Assembly: GCA_031274925.1 (NCBI GenBank)
Contig: JAISPL010000028.1
Coordinates: forward strand, 18,392 to 82,391
Reading direction: 5' to 3'
Source: Syntrophobacterales bacterium
GTDB lineage: Bacteria > Desulfobacterota > Syntrophorhabdia > Syntrophorhabdales > Syntrophorhabdaceae
Length of the DNA stretch: 64,000 bases
Shown: positions 46,092 through 53,429 of the stretch, in pieces
Position numbering within the stretch: position 1 is the stretch's first letter
Layout: each line of letters begins with the position of its first letter
Translations under genes and position numbers: made by a program
The notes under the pieces: model-generated
The model's database searches: none
Told to the model about the DNA's origin: nothing
The model's input: the letters and a program-made list of their open reading frames with translations, nothing else

Positions 46092-46591
46092 TATTCGTAA
46101 CCGTGGGTAATTCGATTAAAGGAGTTGAATTTCGCCGCCTCATCCAGAAGATAGATGAGATCGCAGAGGAACTGGACGAAGAAGTAGTGGCCCAGATTGG
46201 CTTGATTGAGGATGAGCCCAAGCACATGAAATGGTTCCAGCATCTTAATTTCATCGATATCCTCAAGTATTTCAAGGAAGCGTCCATGATCATAGGGCAT
46301 GGCGGAGTGGGCACCATCATCAATGCTATTCAGTATAAGAAACCGCTGGTCCTCGTTCCTCGGTCAAGCGCCGAGGGAGAGCACCATGATGATCACCAGA
46401 TGGAACTTGCCCGGCAGTTGAAGGGCGCGGAGGGTATTTTCGTTGTGGATAACATTGAAAATCTGAAGCCCACCATCATGAAGGTGAAAGACCTCTTAAA
46501 TAAAATGATCATAGAGTCCCGTTTTCCCCCGGAAAGAGACCGCCTTCTATCCTTTATCAGAGATTACGTGGATAAAAACAGAAAGAGTTAG
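46088..46591 (+). CDS. PssE/Alg13-like glycosyltransferase catalytic subunit
   Basis: A 167-residue GT28 C-terminal domain protein. IFVTVGNS opens the domain, and IIGHGGVGTIINAIQYKKPLVLVPRS near 72-97 is the nucleotide-sugar binding signature, with EHHDDHQMELA following. It would pair with the PssD/Alg14-like product to transfer a sugar, perhaps GlcA or GlcNAc, to a lipid-linked acceptor. It is the last gene of the polysaccharide run. Confidence 0.9.
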   Translation: MIFVTVGNSIKGVEFRRLIQKIDEIAEELDEEVVAQIGLIEDEPKHMKWFQHLNFIDILKYFKEASMIIGHGGVGTIINAIQYKKPLVLVPRSSAEGEHHDDHQMELARQLKGAEGIFVVDNIENLKPTIMKVKDLLNKMIIESRFPPERDRLLSFIRDYVDKNRKS

Positions 46592-46869
46592 ACTGTTATT
46601 GGCCACGGATTGATGCAAATGACCGTAATGACCCTTCCGTGAAACAGGATATTATCAGCGTCGTGGCAGATGCGGAGTATATAGGGATTGCATGACTGCA
46701 ACCTCAATTTTTTTTCCTCAAAGAAGACTTTCTCCGAAGTGACTTCTTGTCTCTATTTGAGCCAGTATGCGGCGATATCAATTTTTTGTATTCCGTCTGC
46801 CCCATGACGCTTATGCCTCGGTCCGTGATATAGCATTCGCCATTGAGTTGCTTCATACAGATGTTATTA
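46592..46869. other. Junction between polysaccharide genes and the cas island
   Basis: About 280 bases. A start-less plus-strand frame near 46606-46695 reads WPRIDANDRNDPSVKQD and may be a fragment of a lost gene. A 50-codon minus-strand ORF lies just behind cas3. No CRISPR repeats or terminator are visible. Confidence 0.4.
46704..46856 (-). CDS. Small ORF directly downstream of cas3
   Basis: A 50-codon open frame (MKQLNGECYITDRGISVMG at the start, Arg/Lys-rich at the end) that begins 13 bases after the cas3 stop on the same strand. No ribosome site or known family is visible. It could be a small gene, a truncated remnant of a lost adaptation gene, or chance. I list it only because of its position. 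Confidence 0.3.
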   Translation of the reverse strand: MKQLNGECYITDRGISVMGQTEYKKLISPHTGSNRDKKSLRRKSSLRKKN

Positions 46870-49023
46870 TCACAACAACAAATTTTTCATATATCCAAGG
46901 AAATCATCATATTGATCTGTAGCAAGCGAGGGTAATTCACGTTCTTCAAGGGAGAGTTGCTTTAATACATGGCGGCGAATGTTTACACTGTTGCGTTGTA
47001 ACTCTCTTGGTGAAATAATCACTCCAGCACGAAGTTTTTCCGATAAAATTGAACTTGCTATAACCATTATAGTATCATCGTGAATCACACGGAATTGTTC
47101 TGCAACATCGGCAAATGCTTTTTGCCGCTCAGGTTTGCCTATTTTATCAAACAAACCGCCCATCTCTTTACACTCCATTCTAAAACTTTGACTCACGGCA
47201 TCGGTAATAGTAAGTTTTGATAAATCGCCGGACTGAATTTGCTTTGAGAATACGTTTCTAGAAATATCGAAAGAAGGATTGGTTCCCAACCCGTCTGCCG
47301 CTATGGTAAAGCAAATCAATGAGCTGTCTTTGTATTCACCGTTTCGACTGATTCTCCCCCCGAGTTGTAAATAACTTGCAAGAGAACGCATTTCACAAAA
47401 CCCATAGTGAAAAGAAAAATCCATCCCACATTCGACGCAGCTTGTGGCAACAAGCGTCCAATCCGAAGGATAGTTTGTTTTTTGATCCAAGCGACGCTTA
47501 ACTTTATTGATGACAATTTCCCGATCGTTTGGAGTCAGCGCGGTTGACAAGTGCAGTACATCATGCCCAATCTTCTTGAGAGTCTTTGCCAAACAAGCTG
47601 CGGATCGAACGGTATTCAAAACCACAAGCCGTGAACCAATGTGTTGGTTTATAAAGTCGATAAATGAGCGTAGATCCTTGAAATGAGGTACATTTTGTTC
47701 GTGAATATTTAGATTAATCCTGTTCCTTTCAAAGCATTCCATGCCCTGAGACAGTTGTTCTGTCACCAAAGGGGATACATGCACGTTTTTGAAAGCTGGG
47801 TTCTCCCAAAGTTTAAAAGATGTTCCCGAGCAAAGGCAAAAACGGCATCCCCATTGGCTGCTCAATTCCGTAATCCATCTCCAAGCCGCAGGCATTAGAC
47901 CTATTGGTAACGCGGCATGACTTTCGTCGATAATGACACCACTGCCGGATAATTGATGAAGTTTTCGCAGTTTTGAGGGGAGATTGCTTGCAATGGTTTC
48001 GAAAAACTGCACTGCTGTTGTCACGATGATTGGAGCAGTCCAGGTAGACGCTAAATGACGCAACTCAATACTTTCAAAGTCCGCTTGATGGTGGTGTTCT
48101 GCAACGATTTCTGCTCGATGTTCTCCGTCAAGAACCAATGCATCACGAAGAACATCTACAGTCTGTGTGATGATATTTGTATACGGTATCACGACAAAAA
48201 TATGACGCAAGGTATGTTCAGCAGCCAATTTTAGCATATGAGCCATGACTGCTGTTGTCTTGCCGGTGCCAACAGGGCTGTTGCAATACTCCAATGCTTG
48301 TTCGGTGGATGCATTTTTGCAACAAGCATAAAATTCACTGCGAAGTCGATTCCGTTCAGACTGAGAATCATCCGCTTTTCTTTGCAAACAGCGGACGTAA
48401 ACGTCTAGTTTTTTCAGACGTTCTGTCCAGCGCGTATGGGGTTGTAACAATTTTTCTCCAGCTGTGTCCGAATAGTCTGCGTCTACAAGGCAGCTCGTAA
48501 GTATGCGGTATTCTAAGGAAGACAGCTTTGGCAGCATCTCTGACAGATGCTGATTACCCATATCCAAAGAGTTGATTTCTCCTTTGTGTAAATTAAGATA
48601 TCCACAAATATGCATGTCACTGTCAGCCGCTGCTGATGCAAAACGGAATGGAGCAACCTCAACCATTTTCTCTTTAATATTAGGAAGCCCTGGGCGATGA
48701 TGCGCATAAACAAGCGTTGCGGATGGAGATTCAAAAGCAGATCCAAGCAAATATTTGACGCCTGCGTCTCGATGTTCTATGGGAAGGCGCTTGGCCTTAA
48801 CTTTTTCTAATAAGACTTCCTGATTCTGAGCGGCCAATTTTCCTAGATCGTGATAGATCGCCGCCTCTGTCACAATATTGAGATAACTTTTCGCTTTTTC
48901 TTCATCAATATAGGGAAAGATTTCGCTCACATTTGTGCGGGTACGCTCAACCACTCCGGTCACATGCTCACCATATAACTGAGATGGTCTACCATTTCTT
49001 GCGCTATGAGCCAGAGGCTTCAT
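46870..49023 (-). CDS. cas3: CRISPR-associated nuclease-helicase Cas3 (type I)
   Basis: A 717-residue HD-nuclease/SF2-helicase fusion that degrades targets bound by Cascade. HD-domain ligands are H20, H58-D59 (YHDLGK), H84 and H108-H109. The helicase has Walker A VGTGKTTA (251-258), a DESH box at 366-369, and motif VI GGRISRNG near 555-562. All catalytic motifs look intact. The gene follows cas7 with a 4-base overlap, whereas in standard type I-C loci cas3 comes first. The region appears more A/T-rich than its neighbours. Confidence 0.93.
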   Translation of the reverse strand: MKPLAHSARNGRPSQLYGEHVTGVVERTRTNVSEIFPYIDEEKAKSYLNIVTEAAIYHDLGKLAAQNQEVLLEKVKAKRLPIEHRDAGVKYLLGSAFESPSATLVYAHHRPGLPNIKEKMVEVAPFRFASAAADSDMHICGYLNLHKGEINSLDMGNQHLSEMLPKLSSLEYRILTSCLVDADYSDTAGEKLLQPHTRWTERLKKLDVYVRCLQRKADDSQSERNRLRSEFYACCKNASTEQALEYCNSPVGTGKTTAVMAHMLKLAAEHTLRHIFVVIPYTNIITQTVDVLRDALVLDGEHRAEIVAEHHHQADFESIELRHLASTWTAPIIVTTAVQFFETIASNLPSKLRKLHQLSGSGVIIDESHAALPIGLMPAAWRWITELSSQWGCRFCLCSGTSFKLWENPAFKNVHVSPLVTEQLSQGMECFERNRINLNIHEQNVPHFKDLRSFIDFINQHIGSRLVVLNTVRSAACLAKTLKKIGHDVLHLSTALTPNDREIVINKVKRRLDQKTNYPSDWTLVATSCVECGMDFSFHYGFCEMRSLASYLQLGGRISRNGEYKDSSLICFTIAADGLGTNPSFDISRNVFSKQIQSGDLSKLTITDAVSQSFRMECKEMGGLFDKIGKPERQKAFADVAEQFRVIHDDTIMVIASSILSEKLRAGVIISPRELQRNSVNIRRHVLKQLSLEERELPSLATDQYDDFLGYMKNLLL

Positions 49024-49892
49024 AGTGTATCCATCAGATTAGCGACAGGAGAAGTTTTTCCCTTGAGCACCTTATTGAGTTCTGCAAAGCTCTCTAGCAG
49101 CGCGTTCTCGTCGTAATCCCTCCATGAAACAGCTTGGCCGGTGCCGTTTCCGGTTCTCACAGGAGTCAATGCCTCAATAATTTTGAAATCGCTAAATGTG
49201 CCGCGGGCGCGATTGTGCTCGACATAAAATGCATATCGAATGTCAACCTGAGAACGGATATAAGAAGCAGTTTCCTTATAGGCATACGGAATCAAACGAA
49301 GAAGCAGATCAATATCTTTTTTGGTACAACGCGTTTTTTGCGCGGCAGTTGCATTGATAAAAAATGGCATTGTATACAACCCATAAGAAATAATTCGGTA
49401 GGACAGTGGAGCCATGCCTTTGCTTTTATCATCTTCTACAGGCAATACTTTGGTTGTGGTCATACGTTCAATTTTAACTGGATCAAGAGAAACCCCCAAC
49501 CCGAATTGAACTACCCCTGAGGAAATAAATGAGCCTTTATCGCCCGACGCTTCTTCTAAAAATGTTGTTCCGAAAACACGAACATCCCAGTATTTTCCCA
49601 GCAACTCCTCTGAGGTTAACTCTTTGACATCATTGCGCTTTGTGTCTTTGCTCTCCAAAATATCAAAGCCGGTTTCCGTCAATCCCAGTTCGCATGAAAG
49701 CTCTTGCCAAACGGGGGAATCTTTTGCGCTGACCAAGTCGCGCAATTTGCGTTTGAAAGAAACAGGTGAGATTTCGCCGCGTCCGTCTTGTCTGGTACGA
49801 GGGTCACTTTCCCTGTCAGGATCACCGTTGGGATTAGAATCTTTTACATCAATTAGAAGTAAACCCGTTCCTCTTTTGATAAAATCACTCAT
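49020..49892 (-). CDS. cas7: Cascade backbone subunit Cas7 (Csd2/Csh2 family)
   Basis: A 290-residue RAMP-fold protein. LLLIDVKDSNPNGDPDRE near 11-28 holds the NPNGDPD signature of Csd2/Csh2, followed by SPVSFKRKLRDLV. Other family features are WDVRVFGTTF and RMTTTKVLP. Several copies coat the crRNA in the interference complex. AAGGAGG precedes the ATG. It lies 29 bases after cas8 and overlaps cas3. Confidence 0.93.
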   Translation of the reverse strand: MSDFIKRGTGLLLIDVKDSNPNGDPDRESDPRTRQDGRGEISPVSFKRKLRDLVSAKDSPVWQELSCELGLTETGFDILESKDTKRNDVKELTSEELLGKYWDVRVFGTTFLEEASGDKGSFISSGVVQFGLGVSLDPVKIERMTTTKVLPVEDDKSKGMAPLSYRIISYGLYTMPFFINATAAQKTRCTKKDIDLLLRLIPYAYKETASYIRSQVDIRYAFYVEHNRARGTFSDFKIIEALTPVRTGNGTGQAVSWRDYDENALLESFAELNKVLKGKTSPVANLMDTL

Positions 49893-49921
49893 TGGCCATA
49901 ACCTCCTTGTCGTCTTTTTTA

Positions 49922-50299
49922 TTATATGGTATCGACTGGTATTGACGCGAGATATCCCAGCAGAACTTGCGCCTGTTCGGTTGCATTGAATTGCTCAGGC
50001 AAATCGCAAGCCGCTATTTTTGTGCTCACTTCGCCATACCGTGAGAGAATCCATTTTGCAAGTCCCACTCCCTCGCCGGATGTATTGGCCCATGCCAGGT
50101 ATATTTTCATGCGGTCGCGCAGGCGATTGAGTCCTTCAACCGGATTCTCTGATGCGATTACCAACATCTCATTTCCCATCAACTGGGCTGGAAGGGGCTT
50201 GTTTTTGTCCCCCCCATTTCTAACGTGAATACAGTACTCTTTGTGCAACATATCTGCAAGCTGCATAAATTGCCCTACATTGAACGGCGCTTCTAGCAT
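49922..50299 (-). CDS. Predicted internal Cas11c small subunit within cas8c
   Basis: An ATG in the cas8c frame at 50299 is preceded by AAAGGAG with six-base spacing, better than the initiation signals of most genes here. It would give a 125-residue, largely helical protein beginning MLEAPFNVGQFMQ. In characterised type I-C systems Cas11c is produced exactly this way, from an internal start near the 3' end of cas8c. That parallel is established knowledge; its use here is inference from the ribosome site, position and size. Confidence 0.72.
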   Translation of the reverse strand: MLEAPFNVGQFMQLADMLHKEYCIHVRNGGDKNKPLPAQLMGNEMLVIASENPVEGLNRLRDRMKIYLAWANTSGEGVGLAKWILSRYGEVSTKIAACDLPEQFNATEQAQVLLGYLASIPVDTI

Positions 50300-52000
50300 A
50301 TACTTCTCCTTTCTGACGTAAAGACGCCAAAGCAAAATTGAAATTAATGAAACGGTTAACGCAGCATCTTTCGCACGAGTTTTCTCATTTGATGAAAGCG
50401 CATATTCCAGAATTAACTTGTTGCCTACATCTCCAAGCATTTGAGCCGTTTTCTCAACTACCTTTCGCATGACATCGGCCAAAAAATCTTCATCATGTAA
50501 AGCGTATTGTTTCGATGGCATATAAAGTCGATAAATATCACTTAGTGATATAATGCTTTGTTGCATTGATTTTGACTGGCCAGAACGAGTATAATTTATT
50601 TTCAGCAGCTTGCAAATGTCGTTAGGTCCAGGACATAGCGGCTTATATATCAAGATATTTTTCTTGTCCCGCACACGAATCTCTATATTTGGATGATTTT
50701 TCGCAGCCGCTGACCACAAACCCAGGTTATTCCGAAATTGTTCGGAGGTGAATGTGTTTTCGTAAACTACTTGCTTGCGGCCTGGATCAAGGGTTTCCAA
50801 AATAACCAGATTGATTTTGCTTAATGGATTTTTGCTGATAACAGCTTCTATATTATCATCTAAAACTTGGTGGCACAAAGCGTCAAAAATGGATTCGCTT
50901 TCCTCTTGTTTTTCCTCATCTGATTCGTAATCACTCAATATCTGTGCTAAACATGCGTTGTTTTGCGGATCATCCGCCAAATAGGCAAGCAGTAGATTGG
51001 ATTTATCACGGTTGCTGTCGCTCATTTTTTTCCATGATTTGTTTTCCCGCGATCCATCGGTCAGAAAAGTAATTGCGTTATGAATCGCCATAACATCGTT
51101 TTTCCCGGCCTTATAGGCCTCTACACCACTCAATTTGTAGCGCGTCAAACAAGGTATAGCCGAGTTTTTGGAATACAGATATGTAAGTCCCAATAGTGGA
51201 ATGTTCGGATTGGGATACTTTTTTCCTGCAGCAGCGTCTATCTCACCTGAGAGTGGAGACACAACTTTATCTACTAAAGGAGCACCTCCAACAACTACGC
51301 TATCCAACAAATCTATTAGCGCTTGTCGAGTCGCCGATGAGCCCACTACGTTGTTGAAACAATCGGTTTCATATACATCGTAATATGTCATGCATTTTGC
51401 TTCATACTTTCTGGTTTTTTTATTCAGAGCTCCGACCAACATTTTTTTGAAAAAGTCAGCTTCTTCTGAACTGATGGATAATTTGAGCTTTTCCAGAAGG
51501 AAATCCACAAGTTTTTTATTAAAGCCAGCACGCCCTGCCTCTTTGGGAAAGACGGACAGTAATTGTCTTAACGCTAGTAATTCCTGATTCTCGGAATTCC
51601 CCACATCAGCAAGTTCATTCAACGACCAGTCAGAAATTTTGATATACGAACGTTCTGGGCTTATAGCGTTAAAATCCAATGCTTGTAGATGGTCTATTTT
51701 TTCTGATAGTTTAAGTTTGCTCCAATCCGCATTCTCGATTTTCTCGCTTTCAGTCCTTGCGAGTATTGGCTTCTGGACACGGATCGCTGGGAAATTGTTG
51801 TGATTTCCCTTGCCGTGCTTCCACAATGCGGAAGTATCCTTCTTTTGGAGAAGTCTGACTCCCCGTGGCGTCCCTTCTTTATCTAGTTCAATTAAGAGGC
51901 AGTCAGTTTTGCCCACAGAGTTTACATTTGGATTTGTCGTAGATTGCAGCAATCCATAATGCCGAAGCGCCACGCTAAGTTCAAACAATTCGTTCAGCAT
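49922..52000 (-). CDS. cas8c: Divergent large subunit Cas8c (Csd1-like)
   Basis: A 692-residue protein in the Cas8 position between cas5 and cas7. Motifs are weak, as usual for large subunits; the identification rests on context, length and a C-terminal helical domain (VGQFMQLADMLHKEYC, NRLRDRMKIYLAWA) like the Cas8c tail. It is about 100 residues longer than typical Csd1. It should bind the crRNA 5' region and recognise the PAM. It overlaps cas5 by 20 bases. An in-frame internal start at 50299 probably yields a separate small subunit. Confidence 0.8.
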   Translation of the reverse strand: MLNELFELSVALRHYGLLQSTTNPNVNSVGKTDCLLIELDKEGTPRGVRLLQKKDTSALWKHGKGNHNNFPAIRVQKPILARTESEKIENADWSKLKLSEKIDHLQALDFNAISPERSYIKISDWSLNELADVGNSENQELLALRQLLSVFPKEAGRAGFNKKLVDFLLEKLKLSISSEEADFFKKMLVGALNKKTRKYEAKCMTYYDVYETDCFNNVVGSSATRQALIDLLDSVVVGGAPLVDKVVSPLSGEIDAAAGKKYPNPNIPLLGLTYLYSKNSAIPCLTRYKLSGVEAYKAGKNDVMAIHNAITFLTDGSRENKSWKKMSDSNRDKSNLLLAYLADDPQNNACLAQILSDYESDEEKQEESESIFDALCHQVLDDNIEAVISKNPLSKINLVILETLDPGRKQVVYENTFTSEQFRNNLGLWSAAAKNHPNIEIRVRDKKNILIYKPLCPGPNDICKLLKINYTRSGQSKSMQQSIISLSDIYRLYMPSKQYALHDEDFLADVMRKVVEKTAQMLGDVGNKLILEYALSSNEKTRAKDAALTVSLISILLWRLYVRKEKYMLEAPFNVGQFMQLADMLHKEYCIHVRNGGDKNKPLPAQLMGNEMLVIASENPVEGLNRLRDRMKIYLAWANTSGEGVGLAKWILSRYGEVSTKIAACDLPEQFNATEQAQVLLGYLASIPVDTI

Positions 52001-52595
52001 AATGCATCACCCCCTCTTCAATTTTTATATTCTGCTCAAATAATGGTGCAATTTTTCCGTTTGTCGGGCGAGTATACATTACGCTAAGCATAGACGGGAT
52101 TATAATATTGATCGATTCGTCCGCCAATGTGGTTTCACGAGACAAACCAAAATAAGTGGGTACAAATTCTTTCCATCCCAAAAAAGGGGTTGTATGGAAT
52201 TGACCAACAGCAAGACGGCGCATAAATACCTCCTGCAATTGGTGTTGTGGGTTTTTTCCACTGAGCGGTGGAGAATACGCCAAAACTACCCCATGCACCT
52301 TATAACAAACATTTTCGAGTACAGTTGCGAATAATTGAAAGTTAGACGTTCCGCTTTTTCGCATAGGCCCTTTGTAGTTCGTTGAATACTTATGAAAAAC
52401 AATTGGTGAGCAAATCTCCACGCGCTGAGGCTGGAAGTATACAGTCTTTGAGAAAGCCACGCATTCGAAAATACTTTTTAAGGCTGATTGAGTGGGTGCC
52501 GGATAAGACACTGGAGACGATCCGGTATCAGGTCTTGTAAACATTGCTGCCGGGCCTGCTATTTCAAACGTAACGGGATAACTTTTTTCAATCAT
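51981..52595 (-). CDS. cas5c: Type I-C Cas5 (Cas5c/Cas5d) crRNA endonuclease
   Basis: A 204-residue RAMP protein. AAMFTRPDTGSSPVSYPAPT matches the Cas5d N-terminus (FTRPE...VSYD). MRRLAVGQFHTTPFLGWKEF matches the RR..GQ...P.LG..EF signature. In type I-C systems, which lack Cas6, Cas5 cuts the pre-crRNA and caps the crRNA 5' handle. This motif set is the main basis for calling the locus type I-C. AGGAGG lies 10 bases before the ATG. Confidence 0.9.
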   Translation of the reverse strand: MIEKSYPVTFEIAGPAAMFTRPDTGSSPVSYPAPTQSALKSIFECVAFSKTVYFQPQRVEICSPIVFHKYSTNYKGPMRKSGTSNFQLFATVLENVCYKVHGVVLAYSPPLSGKNPQHQLQEVFMRRLAVGQFHTTPFLGWKEFVPTYFGLSRETTLADESINIIIPSMLSVMYTRPTNGKIAPLFEQNIKIEEGVMHYAERIV

Positions 52596-52613
52596 AGTAA
52601 CGAACGCCTCCTG

Positions 52614-52820
52614 CTATGTAAGTTCGGAAAAATTTTTCTCTTTATCTATCTGCCCGTATTTAAAGTATCTCACCTCTTCAAAGCCCATCGGCTGCTCTTG
52701 CGCGATATACTGCCTTCCTACTCTGTGGTGCGGAATAACAGCCTTCGAATTGTATCCTTACTAACGCCAAGATGGTCAGCTATCTCCCCAAGGCTTGCTC
52801 ATTTTCCAAAGCACCTCCAT
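52614..52820 (-). pseudogene. Frameshifted excisionase-like HTH gene upstream of cas5
   Basis: Read across three frames, the minus strand gives MEVLWKMSK, then LGEIADHLGVSKDTIRR, then IPHHRVGRQYIAQEQP and a tail ending NFSELT. This is the order of an excisionase/MerR-type winged helix-turn-helix (HTH_17) protein. Two frameshifts, near 52790 and 52735, break it. The stop lies 18 bases before the cas5 ATG, so it occupied the first position of the cas transcription unit. It may once have been a regulator or an excisionase of the carrying element. Confidence 0.65.
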
Positions 52821-52898
52821 AATGCGAATCTTATAACCCTAAAGTATATTACTAATAACATGGATTACAATCGAATTGATGTGAATTGATATGATTAT

Positions 52899-53319
52899 TT
52901 ATATCGTCTCGCTTTTGCTTGTGTTGCTCCTTGTTTTTCGCATCTTGTCCCGTTCCAACCAAGCAACAAATTCTTCAAATAGAAGCTCTACAGACAAGCA
53001 GCAGACATCCCGTTTCATGCTGGCTTCCTCGGGCCATCTTAAAAATTCGGTTTGTGTCATCTTTTTGGTGTGGCCACGGGAATTCAAACGCATGTATGCT
53101 TTCTTATGCGCTTCTAGAATGGGACCCTCCGTTACCTTTTCTATTGGGATCATTCATAGTGCCGATTTCATTGCGTTTTTTATTGCGGTCACCATAAAGG
53201 TGCTCACAATACTCGGTATTAACCATGCGTCTCGGAATGAAAAAACGTTTGCAGTTTTTACACTTCTTGATGGACGACTTACCAACTTCATGCCCTACAA
53301 ATTTGAGCCGCAGTTTATA
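52899..53319 (-). pseudogene. Frameshifted zinc-finger gene (DUF6076-like)
   Basis: Frame one (53319-53104) reads KKCKNCKRFFIPRRMVNTEY then CEHLYGDRNKK, a C-x2-C...C zinc-finger-like motif. After a shift in a G-rich run near 53125, frame two (52899-53153) continues GPILEAHKKAYMRL and KKMTQTEFLRWPEEA. The joined layout resembles the C-terminus of DUF6076 proteins, common in Clostridia. The 5' part of the gene is missing. The family call is tentative. Confidence 0.5.
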
Positions 53320-53429
53320 TTAACATATCAGACTCAGAGGGACGCAAGTGGTAAGCCCACCAAGTTGAACCGTCTGCACTTGCCCGGAAGATTAATGGAG
53401 GCCCGTAACTTCGGCGGATGTGCTTTAAA

